Part shown: positions 27,630 through 34,965 of the stretch, piece after piece
Layout: every line of letters starts with the position of its first letter
Numbering within the stretch: the stretch's first letter is position 1
NCBI GenBank assembly: GCA_025062325.1
Contig: JANXAL010000127.1
Span: 68,358 to 111,511 of the forward strand
Source: Roseiflexus sp.
Lineage (GTDB): Bacteria > Chloroflexota > Chloroflexia > Chloroflexales > Roseiflexaceae
Direction: 5' to 3'
DNA: 43,154 nt
Made by a program: the position numbers and the translations under genes
The notes under the pieces: model-generated
What the model saw: the letters and a program-made list of their open reading frames with translations, nothing else
Told to the model about the DNA's origin: nothing
The model's database searches: none

Positions 27630-27963
27630 TTGTGCAGTCATCTGCCTGTGGGGCTGGCGCCAGCAGCAGGCCATACTCGCAATGATGAGATCGACCGGGA
27701 CGTATACCGCTGCACTGGTGGAGAACATCTACCGGCGAATCGCAGCAGCGGTCGGCGCCGATGCGCCGGGCGCAGCGCTGCAAGGTCAGCGTCGGCGTCG
27801 AGATGGATGCGCCGCTCTCGGGCAGAGTCAGCGGCGTCGCGTGCGCTGCCTGTTGCCTCACTTCATCACGGATGCCGAGCGCAGCGTGTGCCATCTGGTG
27901 ACTGCCGCTGCGGTCTGCGGCGCTCTGGGGGTCATGGTGTTCGTGCAGGAATCTCATATATGA
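27602..27963 (+). pseudogene. Frameshifted small membrane protein gene
   Basis: The ATG at 27602, behind AGGAAGCAGG and inside the end of the methyltransferase gene, encodes MEIISVILLI and then loses its frame. Removing two bases from the TGTG at about 27631-27634 would restore IAVICLWGWRQQQAILAMM, joining a single N-terminal membrane helix to the frame that continues RSTGTYTAALVENIYRR and stays open to 27963. The Arg-rich middle suggests a second lesion. The dinucleotide repeat is a classic slippage site; a sequencing error is an alternative. Product not recognised. Confidence 0.4.
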
Positions 27964-27981
27964 GGATTAAGAAATGAATCC

Positions 27982-28101
27982 CGTATCCCTGCGCCGCCAA
28001 GTCGCGCATCCTCTGAGCTGCGGGCTAAAGCCCTTGCTCAGGACGTGGAAGCCCCAAAGGGGCTTGCATGACCTCAGCCAGGGCTTCAGCCCGAAGCGCC
28101 C
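27982..28101 (+). repeat. Hairpin repeat element, copy C
   Basis: Best-preserved copy of the dispersed element. The hairpin spans 28022-28092: base GGGCTAAAGCCC/GGGCTTCAGCCC (11 of 12 paired), middle TTGCTCAGG/CCTCAGCCA (imperfect) and tip AAGCCCC-AAA-GGGGCTT (perfect). The left flank, GTATCCCTGCGCCGC, is shared with copy A. From here to 28364 I see no gene. Confidence 0.7.
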
Positions 28102-28330
28102 AGGAAGATTGAACTATTTTCTTCCTCTTCATCAACCGTCGGGCGCAGCGCGAATGTCGGATGATGTTGTGAATGTTCATCAGTCCGTAGCGCTCCGGAA
28201 TACCGGGCTATTTGAAGCTGGTGCGGAATGGGCGCCGAATCCGGGAAGGTTCCTGTGGCAGAATGGGTATTCCTACCCTATCGCATGCTGGCGCGCTGCG
28301 GTATCATACGAGTGCGTGAAGAAGGACACA

Positions 28331-28348
28331 ATCCGGTTATAGCCGGAT
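28331..28348 (+). promoter_or_regulatory. Small hairpin ahead of the htpX ribosome site
   Basis: ATCCGG-TTATAG-CCGGAT ends three bases before the AGGAGGG ribosome site of htpX. It may tune translation or mRNA stability; position is the only evidence. Confidence 0.35.
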
Positions 28349-28364
28349 GCAGGAGGGTTCCTGT

Positions 28365-29249
28365 ATGGGCAAGAACGTTATAAAAGTATTCATATTGATG
28401 GCGGCATTGACCGCCCTGTTTCTGGTTATCGGAAACGCTTTGGGCGGAACGTTCGGTCTGATCATCGCCGTCATCCTGGCAGCGGTGATGAACCTGGGGG
28501 CGTACTGGTTCTCCGACAGCATCGTGCTGCGCATGGCCGGCGCCCGTGAGGTGAGCCGCGAAGAAGCGCCGTGGTTCTATCAGATCGTTGAGCAGCAGAT
28601 TGCGCGCGCCGGGCTGCCGATGCCCAAACTGTATATCATCGACGAAGACGTTCCAAATGCGTTCGCCACCGGTCGCAGCCCCAGCAAAGGGGTCGTGGCG
28701 GTCACCACTGGCATCACCCGCCTGTTGACGAAAGATGAGCTGGCAGGGGTAATTGCTCACGAACTGGCGCACATCAAGAACCGCGACACGCTCATTTCGG
28801 CAATAACGGCGACAATTGCCGGCGCTATTGCAGGGATTGCCGATATGTGGATGTGGAGCCAGATCTTCAGTATGTTCGGCGGCGGTGACGACGAGGAAGG
28901 CGGCAACCCCATCGGTGAACTGCTGCTGGTAATTGTTGCGCCGATTGCTGCGACTCTGATTCAGCTCGGTATTTCACGCGCGCGGGAGTTCCAGGCGGAT
29001 GAACTCGGTGCGCGGATTATGGGAGACCCGCTGCCGCTAGCGAGCGCGCTCGAGAAGATCGAATGGGCGGCGCAGCGTGGTTTCATGCATGTAAACCCGG
29101 CAACAGCTTCGCTCTACATCGTGAACCCGCTGAGCGGCGCAGGCGGGATGATGCGCTGGTTCAGCACCCACCCGCCAACCGAAGAGCGTATTGCACGCCT
29201 ACGGGCGATGGCGCGCCAGGGCAACGGACGCGGCGCACTGGCAGCATAG
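28365..29249 (+). CDS. htpX: Membrane metalloprotease HtpX
   Basis: Zinc endopeptidase that degrades damaged membrane proteins; 294 residues. Two membrane helices lie at the N terminus (about 7-50). The zinc site is His132, Glu133 and His136 (HELAH) with the third ligand Glu208 in REFQADELGAR. Two further hydrophobic segments (about 145-165 and 180-200) lie between. The ending FSTHPPTEERIARL is typical. I use the ATG at 28365 because AGGAGGG lies seven bases upstream. A terminator follows. Confidence 0.95.
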   Translation: MGKNVIKVFILMAALTALFLVIGNALGGTFGLIIAVILAAVMNLGAYWFSDSIVLRMAGAREVSREEAPWFYQIVEQQIARAGLPMPKLYIIDEDVPNAFATGRSPSKGVVAVTTGITRLLTKDELAGVIAHELAHIKNRDTLISAITATIAGAIAGIADMWMWSQIFSMFGGGDDEEGGNPIGELLLVIVAPIAATLIQLGISRAREFQADELGARIMGDPLPLASALEKIEWAAQRGFMHVNPATASLYIVNPLSGAGGMMRWFSTHPPTEERIARLRAMARQGNGRGALAA

Positions 29250-29278
29250 CCGGATTGAGCAGACCAATTTTCGTGGTA

Positions 29279-29310
29279 GCAGGCGGCCCGCCGGTCGCCT
29301 GCGTCTTTTT
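29279..29310 (+). terminator. Rho-independent terminator of htpX
   Basis: GCAGGCG (29279-29285) and CGCCTGC (29296-29302) form a perfect 7-bp GC stem with a ten-base loop, followed by GTC and five T residues (29306-29310). It separates htpX from the two-component genes. Confidence 0.8.
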
Positions 29311-29363
29311 GCGCTAGAATAGGGGTTAAGGGTTAGGGGTTATAAGGTTAGGTATCGTAGGTC

Positions 29364-30743
29364 ATGGTTGAGACTGAGTTGGAACAACGCGCTGGCGAGG
29401 CGCCGAAGATGTACTGGCAGGTGCTGTTGCGCCTGCGGTGGCTCCTTGGCGGCACTATTGGTCTGACGTTCGCCATTGGGCGCATGATTGAGGCGCTCTG
29501 GTTCGATCCCAATGTTCCAATCATGCGCATCGTGGGCGACGTGACAGCCTGGGGACTGCTTGGCGGGCTGGCAGTCTGGCTGACACTGACGTGGGTCAGT
29601 CGCCAGGAGCAGCGCTACCAGGCCGGGCTAGAGCAGGCGTTGCGCGACCAGCAGCGCGCTTACAGTCAGCTTGCGTTGCTCAGCGAGGTCAACCGGCGGA
29701 TCGTCGACTCGGCGACGCTCGATGAGATTCTCGACGCGGCGCTCACTTTTCCGCGACGACTGGTTCCGGCGCGCGCTACGGCAGTGATGCTGATCGATCC
29801 CACAGGCATTGTCGAGACGCGGGCGCATGGTGCGCCAGTCGATGAGCTTGCCCGTCTGCGCAAGGCATTGAATATCGCCGATCGGATGGCGACTGCTCGT
29901 CATCCACAGATGATCGAAAGCGTCGATTGCACGGGCGTCTGCCTGGCGCTTCCACTCCACGACGGCATGGCGCCGCTCGGGTGGATCGAGCTGCATCTCG
30001 AGCGACCAATGACCATTGCCCAGGACGAACTGGCACTGCTCGAAACAATCGCAAATGAGATTGCAGAAGCGATCGCCAGCGCACGGCGCCGTTCACGCGA
30101 GGAACGGGCGATTTATCAACTGGAGCGCGCCATCGCTGAGGAGCGCGCCCGTATTGCCCGCGATATTCACGATGGAATCGCCCAGAGCCTGGCGTTTATG
30201 CGCATGCGCATCGATCTCTGGAACGAGTGGATCGAGAGCGACCCACAGCGCCTGCGCGCTGAACTAACAGAGTTGAAAAGTACGCTGCGCGAACAGATCC
30301 GCGAGTTGCGGCGGGCCATCTTCGCGCTGCGTCCGGTGCAGTTCGACGAACTCGGCTTTGTCGGCGGATTGCGGCGCTACATCGTCGAGTTCGCGGGTCA
30401 GCACAACTGGGACATTCATGTCGATCTGTCAGGGGCGCCGTCCGCCATTTCGCCAGAAGTTGAAGCGGTGGCATTCCGGGTGGTGCAGGAGGCGCTGACC
30501 AATGTCGCCAAGCACGCGGCGGCGTCGCGGGTTGAAGTCATCATCGGGCAAGCGGACGAAGGGTTGCAGCTCATCGTGCGCGACGATGGCCGGGGGTTCG
30601 ATCCCGGTACGCTTCCCGAAGCGCCGGGGCACGTCGGGCTGCGCCAGATGCGCGAACGCCTGGCTGCGCTGCGTGGCCAGCTAACAATCCTTTCGCGCCC
30701 GGGCGCCGGGACAGAATTGCGGGCATGGATACCGCTTCGCTGA
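29364..30743 (+). CDS. Sensor histidine kinase, NarL-type (HisKA_3), with GAF domain
   Basis: Membrane sensor kinase of 459 residues. Two N-terminal membrane helices (about 18-38 and 53-75) are joined by a short loop, then a GAF domain (about 110-240), a HisKA_3 dimerisation domain with phospho-accepting His269 (ARDIHDGIAQ) and the ATPase domain (about 365-458; EALTNVAKHA N box, VRDDGRGFDP, HVGLRQMRERL). Almost nothing lies outside the membrane, so the signal is probably read in the membrane or by the GAF domain. A TAGAAT at 29315 and short GGGTTA-like repeats (29321-29352) precede the ATG. The partner regulator follows. Confidence 0.93.
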   Translation: MVETELEQRAGEAPKMYWQVLLRLRWLLGGTIGLTFAIGRMIEALWFDPNVPIMRIVGDVTAWGLLGGLAVWLTLTWVSRQEQRYQAGLEQALRDQQRAYSQLALLSEVNRRIVDSATLDEILDAALTFPRRLVPARATAVMLIDPTGIVETRAHGAPVDELARLRKALNIADRMATARHPQMIESVDCTGVCLALPLHDGMAPLGWIELHLERPMTIAQDELALLETIANEIAEAIASARRRSREERAIYQLERAIAEERARIARDIHDGIAQSLAFMRMRIDLWNEWIESDPQRLRAELTELKSTLREQIRELRRAIFALRPVQFDELGFVGGLRRYIVEFAGQHNWDIHVDLSGAPSAISPEVEAVAFRVVQEALTNVAKHAAASRVEVIIGQADEGLQLIVRDDGRGFDPGTLPEAPGHVGLRQMRERLAALRGQLTILSRPGAGTELRAWIPLR

Positions 30744-30863
30744 CTCATTCGTTTATCCGTTGACCCATTCGTTTATTTGCTGACCCATTTGTTGACCCAT
30801 TCGCTTATTCGCTCACTCATTCGTTTATTCGTTGACCCATTCGTTGATCCATTCGTTCATTCG
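30740..30863 (+). repeat. Modular tandem repeat between kinase and regulator
   Basis: The sequence decomposes exactly into units of 20, 20, 12, 20, 20, 12, 12 and 8 bases. The 12-base module is like TTGACCCATTCG and the extra 8-base module like TTTATTCG. The first unit contains the TGA stop of the kinase, and the last ends five bases before the GAGGA ribosome site of the regulator. Confidence 0.85.
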
Positions 30864-30877
30864 CTATCGAGGACCGT

Positions 30878-31546
30878 ATGAACACCAATCCCATCCGTAT
30901 TCTGCTTGCCGACGATCATCGCATGTTTCGCCAGGGATTGCGCGAACTGCTCGAACGCAAAGGCGGGTTTGTTGTCGTCGGCGAGGCGTCTACCGGGCGC
31001 GAGGTGCTAACGCAGGTGGCAGCGTTGCAACCCGATATCGTGCTGCTCGACATCCAGATGCCGGAGCTCGACGGCGTTGCGGTTGCGCGGCAACTGGCGC
31101 AGGCGCACCCGGATGTCAAAGTTATCATGCTGACGATGTACCGCCAGGATCAGCACCTGTTCGAGGCGATCAAAGCGGGCGCGCGCGCTTATCTGCTGAA
31201 GGACGCTGATGCTGACGAGTTGATCGACGTGATCGAACGGGTATATCGCGGTGAAGCGGCACTCGACCCCACCGTAACGTTGCGGGTATTCGACGAGTTT
31301 CGCCGCCTGAGCGCCGATCAGGACGCCGAACAGTTGACAGAGCGCGAGCGCGATATTCTGAGGCTCCTGGCAGCCGGGTATGACAATCGCACAATTGCGC
31401 AACGCTTGTTCCTGTCGGAAAAAACCGTCGGCAACCGCCTGAGTGAAATCTTTCAGAAACTCGGTGTTAGCAACCGCACTCAGGCAGCGCTGGTGGCGGT
31501 GCAGCGCGGGCTGATCGCGCCACCAAAGCCCGAGTCGACCGAGTGA
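30878..31546 (+). CDS. Response regulator, NarL/FixJ family
   Basis: DNA-binding partner of the upstream kinase; 222 residues. The receiver domain (about 5-122) has LLADDHRMFRQG, phospho-accepting Asp58 (VLLDIQMPE) and AYLLKDA. The C-terminal LuxR-type helix-turn-helix (about 150-210) reads LTERERDILRLLAAG, then NRTIAQRLFLSEKTVGNRLS. The ATG follows GAGGACC. Target genes unknown. Confidence 0.95.
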   Translation: MNTNPIRILLADDHRMFRQGLRELLERKGGFVVVGEASTGREVLTQVAALQPDIVLLDIQMPELDGVAVARQLAQAHPDVKVIMLTMYRQDQHLFEAIKAGARAYLLKDADADELIDVIERVYRGEAALDPTVTLRVFDEFRRLSADQDAEQLTERERDILRLLAAGYDNRTIAQRLFLSEKTVGNRLSEIFQKLGVSNRTQAALVAVQRGLIAPPKPESTE

Positions 31547-31565
31547 CGGCGCTTTTCAAAAGGGT

Positions 31566-31635
31566 TGACGCAAAGACGCAGCGGCGCAAAGGCGCACAGT
31601 ATGGCGCTCCTTTGCATCTCCGCGCCTTTGCGTCA
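31566..31635. repeat. CGCAAAG-type inverted repeat
   Basis: TGACGCAAAGACGCAGCGGC... (from 31566) and ...CGCGCCTTTGCGTCA (to 31635) form a long imperfect hairpin between the convergent response regulator and transporter genes. It might end transcription from both sides, but no clear T run is present. Confidence 0.6.
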
Positions 31636-31653
31636 GACATTCTGTGCAAACCT

Positions 31654-32622
31654 CTAGATACCGTAAATGATGCGCGTTATCGCCAAGTAGAGCGGCAAAC
31701 CCAGCGTCAGGTTGAACGGGAAGGTAATCACCAGCGAGGCGGTCAGGTAGTAGCCGGGATTGGCTTGCGGCAGCGCGATGCGCACGGCGGCAGGCGCCGC
31801 GATGTACGACGCGCTGGCAGCCAGCACTCCCAGGACCATGCCGCCGCCTGGCGACAACCCCGCGAGATTGCCGAGCAAAATGCCGATGATGGCGTGCAGG
31901 ATAGGAATGATGATGCCGAACCCGATCAGGAACTTGCCAGCTTTCGCTACCTCGCGGAACTGACGCGCGGCAACCATGCCCATCTCGAGCAGGAAGAAAG
32001 TTAGGGCGCCCTTGAACGGATCGACGAACAATGGCGTCACCTGAGCGAAACCCTCCTTGCCAGCCGCCGCACCAATGACCAGGCCGCCAAACAGCAACAG
32101 GATACTTTTACCGGCCAGCACCTCGTGCAGCACAGCACCCCACGACTCTACCCCGCCAAGACGCATACGCGCAATGATCAGGGCGACGATGATACCAGGG
32201 ATTTCCATAATGGCGAGCAGCGCCGGGACGAACCCTTCATACGGCATTGGAACGTTTTCCAGAAACGTCAGGCTGGCGCCGAACGTCACCGCCGAGACGG
32301 AACCGTAGTGCGCCGCAATGGCTGCCGCATCGGCGACGCTGAACTTCCCCAGTTTGCGCAGAATGGCATAGCACCAGATCGGAATAGCGGCGCCGAGAAG
32401 GAAGGCGACCAGGATAGGCGCCCACAATTGAGCGATTGGCGTCGCCGATAATTCGGCGCCGCCTTTCAATCCAATCGCTAGCAGCAGGTAGATGGAGAGC
32501 GCGGTGTACAATGCATCTGGAAAGTGGAGATCGCTTCGCACCAGGGTCGCAACGATTCCCAGCAGGAATGCCAGCGCCATCGGTGAGAGCAGGTTGAGAC
32601 GTATCAGTTCAAAGAATTCCAT
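31654..32622 (-). CDS. Sodium-dependent bicarbonate transporter, SbtA family
   Basis: Probable Na+/HCO3- symporter of the SbtA (DUF897) family, 322 residues with about ten membrane helices. Recognisable pieces are LNLLSPMALAFLLGIVATLV, AIGLKGGAELS, DAAAIAAHYGSVSAVTFGAS and the mirrored VLGVLAASASYIAAPAAVRI, the two helix-breaking half-repeats. The start ATG at 32622 (MEFFELI) is preferred because AGGAAA precedes it; the longer frame upstream runs through a hairpin. Bicarbonate supply would suit an autotroph using the 3-hydroxypropionate cycle, an inference from the presumed organism. No SbtB regulator gene is adjacent. Confidence 0.85.
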   Translation of the reverse strand: MEFFELIRLNLLSPMALAFLLGIVATLVRSDLHFPDALYTALSIYLLLAIGLKGGAELSATPIAQLWAPILVAFLLGAAIPIWCYAILRKLGKFSVADAAAIAAHYGSVSAVTFGASLTFLENVPMPYEGFVPALLAIMEIPGIIVALIIARMRLGGVESWGAVLHEVLAGKSILLLFGGLVIGAAAGKEGFAQVTPLFVDPFKGALTFFLLEMGMVAARQFREVAKAGKFLIGFGIIIPILHAIIGILLGNLAGLSPGGGMVLGVLAASASYIAAPAAVRIALPQANPGYYLTASLVITFPFNLTLGLPLYLAITRIIYGI

Positions 32623-32642
32623 AGCAGCGTTTCCTGTCAAAC

Positions 32643-32691
32643 AACCTGTATCACCACGTACCCCGGCATACGTGGTGAACACATACAGGTT
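32643..32691 (-). promoter_or_regulatory. Long hairpin in the sbtA leader
   Basis: TCACCACGTA (32651-32660) and TACGTGGTGA (32669-32678) are perfectly complementary around CCCCGGCA. An outer stem, AACCTGTA/TACAGGTT, adds eight pairs across a five-base bulge. It lies 20 bases before the ATG and close to the predicted transcript start, so it could be an operator or an RNA switch. Confidence 0.6.
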
Positions 32692-32706
32692 CAGGCGTCG
32701 CTACCC

Positions 32707-32712
32707 ATTATA
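32707..32712 (-). promoter_or_regulatory. Likely -10 box of sbtA
   Basis: Read on the minus strand this is a perfect TATAAT. No good -35 box was found at 16-18 bases. Transcription would begin near 32700, just outside the hairpin. Confidence 0.45.
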
Positions 32713-32747
32713 GCGATAAGGTATACGCAATCAGTTCATTAGCGCGC

Positions 32748-33455
32748 ATGCGTGATATTGAAGCGTTACACGAACCGCTGAAGCCGATCCTGACCGTGCT
32801 CCTGGCGACCCTTGCACCGTCCGAAGGTCCGCTGCTCGACGTCGGGTGCGGCACAGGCGCCAAAGCGCCATTGCTGCGATCGACGCTCGAGCTGTCGGCG
32901 CCGCTCATCGGTCTGGATTGCGACCTGGAGGCGCTCCAGGAAGCCGTGACCCACGCCGGATTACTGGCGGTCGCCGGAGATGCGCACGCGCTGCCGCTGC
33001 GCTCTGCGTGCTGCGGCGCGGCGGTGTGCATCGCCACGCTCGGGTTGCTGCGCGATCAGCGCGTAGCGCTCCGCGAAATGCGGCGCGTCGTGCGTCCAGG
33101 CGGATGGGTGTTGGTCGTGACTGCAACAACCGCCTGGGTTCCCTGGTCGGCTCATATGCGCGATTGGACGGCAAGGCTGGGCAATCGGGGTGATCTGCCC
33201 GGAGAACTGCTGTTCACGATGCCTGAAGCGGCTGCCGATCTCGGCGCACTGCTGCGGGAGACTGGCTGGAGCGAGGTGCGCACCGGGGCGTTCGTGATTG
33301 AGGCGGGCAGCGCCACTCAGCCGGTGTTGCCGCTGCTGACACGGGAACATGTGCGGCGCCACCTAACGCCTGCGAAAGCGGAGGAATTCGAGGCAATCGT
33401 CGCCTGCGCCGATGTGGCGCTTCTGCCGTTGATGCTGGCGGCGGCGGGAGTCTGA
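32748..33455 (+). CDS. Class I SAM-dependent methyltransferase
   Basis: Protein of 235 residues with a Methyltransf_11-type fold. Motif I is LLDVGCGTGAKAPLL (about 28-42), the acidic motif II is LIGLDCDLEAL, motif III AVAGDAHALPLRS, and RRVVRPGGWVLVVTATT is the post-motif strand. The C-terminal third (about 150-235) is helical and does not reveal a substrate. It stands alone, divergent from sbtA; only about 125 bases separate the two starts, so they may share control elements. Confidence 0.85.
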   Translation: MRDIEALHEPLKPILTVLLATLAPSEGPLLDVGCGTGAKAPLLRSTLELSAPLIGLDCDLEALQEAVTHAGLLAVAGDAHALPLRSACCGAAVCIATLGLLRDQRVALREMRRVVRPGGWVLVVTATTAWVPWSAHMRDWTARLGNRGDLPGELLFTMPEAAADLGALLRETGWSEVRTGAFVIEAGSATQPVLPLLTREHVRRHLTPAKAEEFEAIVACADVALLPLMLAAAGV

Positions 33456-33497
33456 GGGTTTTTCACCTGCGCACTTTCACCTCTGGGTGAGGCGTTT

Positions 33498-33571
33498 TCA
33501 CGCATACAAAGGCACAGAGGCGCAAAGGCGCGGAAAGGTTGTTCCCTTTGCGCCTTGGCGCCTTCGTGTGA
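33498..33571. repeat. CGCAAAG-type inverted repeat
   Basis: TCACGCATACAAAGGCACAG (from 33498, continuing GGCGCAAAGG) pairs imperfectly with CCCTTTGCGCCTTGGCGCCT (from 33544, continuing TCGTGTGA). It lies between the convergent methyltransferase and DUF1232-like genes, the third gene-end position where this family occurs. Confidence 0.6.
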
Positions 33572-33590
33572 GATAACGTCAGGCGATTGC

Positions 33591-33839
33591 TCACCTTGCT
33601 GTCTGCTCCGACTTTGCGCTGCCGCGAACCGGCGGGGCGGGGAGGGCGGAAGCGGCCTGACGCCATGCCTGAATACCCCAGATGATCAGCGCGGTCGCTG
33701 CCGCCTCGTCGAGATTGCCGATGACCGGCAGGGCATCGGGGATCATTTCGAGAACGCCAGCCGTCGGGTTGATCAGATAGACGACGCCGAGCGCAATGGC
33801 GCCAAACGCGACTAGACGACGTTGCCAGGGACGATTCAT
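33591..33839 (-). CDS. Small membrane protein, DUF1232-like (YkvA type)
   Basis: Protein of 82 residues. The pattern YLINPTAGVLEMIPDALPVI and then GNLDEAAATALIIWGI resembles the DUF1232 core (YLISPIDLIPDFIPVLGYLDD), with an N-terminal hydrophobic helix. The ATG at 33839 is behind AGGAAGAGG; upstream frame extensions lack such a site. Function of the family is unknown. Confidence 0.7.
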   Translation of the reverse strand: MNRPWQRRLVAFGAIALGVVYLINPTAGVLEMIPDALPVIGNLDEAAATALIIWGIQAWRQAASALPAPPVRGSAKSEQTAR

Positions 33840-33920
33840 CGAAGACCTCTTCCTGATAAGAAGCTGCGTGTCACCGCAGAAAAAGACGTTGAAAAACGGT
33901 ACAAAGTTGCATGAATAGAA

Positions 33921-34005
33921 CACGGATTGGCACGGGTGCGACGGATTCGCACGGATGGAAGGCAATCCATCCGTGTGAGTCCGTCTCAATCCGCGAGGAT
34001 CCGTG
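33921..34005. repeat. ACGGAT-type inverted repeat, left copy
   Basis: CACGGATTGG...CACGGATGGA (33921-33960) pairs with TCCATCCGTG...ATCCGTG (33966-34005); the inner ten bases are perfect. A second member lies at 42370-42463, beyond the CHAT operon. No gene is seen from 33840 to 34965. Confidence 0.7.
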
Positions 34006-34083
34006 CGCTTCCACTCACCGCGCAAACCGGAGCATTCCGTTTCCTACCCTCTCAAGGCTTTTTAGTGTGCGAAGCGAGTTTGC

Positions 34084-34560
34084 CGCATCGTGACGCCCGT
34101 TTTCCCCCTCATCCCCCAACCCCCTTCTCCCACACGGGGAGAAGGGGGCGCCTCTCACGTGGAGGCTTTTTGGCGTGCACAGCGGGCATGCCGCATCCTG
34201 ACGCCCGTTTTCCCCCTCATCCCCCAACCCCCTTCTCCCACCAGGGGAGAAGGGGGCGCCTCTCACGTAGAGGCTTTTTGGCGTGCACAGCGGGTGTGCC
34301 GCATCCTGACGCCCGTTTTCCCCTCATTCCCCCAACTCCCTTCTCCCACACGGGGAGAAGGGGGCGCCTCTCACGTGGAGGCTTTTTGGCGCGCACAGCG
34401 GGTGTGCCGCATCCTGACGCCCGTTTTCCCTCATCCCCCCGTCCCCCTTCTCCCTCTCAAGTGTAGGCTTTTTGGGGGCCGAAGCAGGTTTGCCGCATCC
34501 TGACGCTCTTTTCCCCTCATCCCCCCGTCCCCCTTCTCCCACAAGGGGAGAAGGGGGAGT
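34084..34560 (+). repeat. 108-bp tandem repeat array
   Basis: Units start with CGCATC(C/G)TGACGCCCGTTTT at 34084, 34192, 34300 and 34408, an exact 108-base period, then a shortened unit to 34494 and a partial unit. Each holds CCCTTCTCCCACACGGGGAG (hairpin-forming with AAGGGGG) and CTCACGTGGAGGCTTTTTGG. The open frames across it are repetitive translations of DNA repeats, not genes. Confidence 0.9.
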
Positions 34561-34614
34561 TGGGGCGTCCTAACGCTCCAAACAGGCGATGCGACGGAAG
34601 GGCTTGCCAAAAAC

Positions 34615-34815
34615 CTACACTTGTGAGCTCCCTTCTCCCACCCCCTTCGCCCCCCGCATGCGGGGGGTTGGGGACGACCACCGGCGCGGCGCTCCTGGCG
34701 CGGCGCTTCGCCCCCGCATGCGGGGGGTTGGGGGGAGAAGGGGGAGTTGGGGCGTCCTGTGGCCTGAAACGGGCGATGCAACATACAGGCTTGCCGAAAA
34801 ATCTACACTTATGAG
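34615..34815 (+). repeat. Related repeat fragments with CTACACTTGTGAG and GCATGC palindromes
   Basis: CTACACTTGTGAG (34615-34627) and CTACACTTATGAG (34803-34815) bracket two copies of a CCCCCGCATGCGGGGG palindrome each followed by GTTGGGG. The first motif recurs inverted at 42704-42716. Confidence 0.7.
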
Positions 34816-34857
34816 GTCTCCTGAAGATCCGGGACTGCACCCGCTCTGCTAGCATGA

Positions 34858-34958
34858 GCTTCGGTCCACCGAAGCATGGTATACGCCATCCTTCTCCTCG
34901 CTATTATCACTATCCTCGCTACTAGCACGAGCGTCGGTCCACTGACGCATGGTATACT
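34858..34958 (+). promoter_or_regulatory. Duplicated hairpin and extended -10 element before tgt
   Basis: GCTTCGG-TCCA-CCGAAGC followed by ATGGTATACGCC (34858-34887) is repeated 73 bases later as GCGTCGG-TCCA-CTGACGC and ATGGTATACTCC (34931-34960). The second copy contains TGGTATACT, an extended -10 box; its predicted start, near 34965, coincides with the ATG at 34966. Confidence 0.55.
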
Positions 34959-34965
34959 CCCAGGT

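Noticed and set aside
33927-34503. Two long plus-strand open frames rich in PHPPTPFSHTGRRGRLSRGGF-type repeats
   Set aside because: They are translations of the 108-bp DNA repeat array, lack a ribosome site and appear in two overlapping frames at once.
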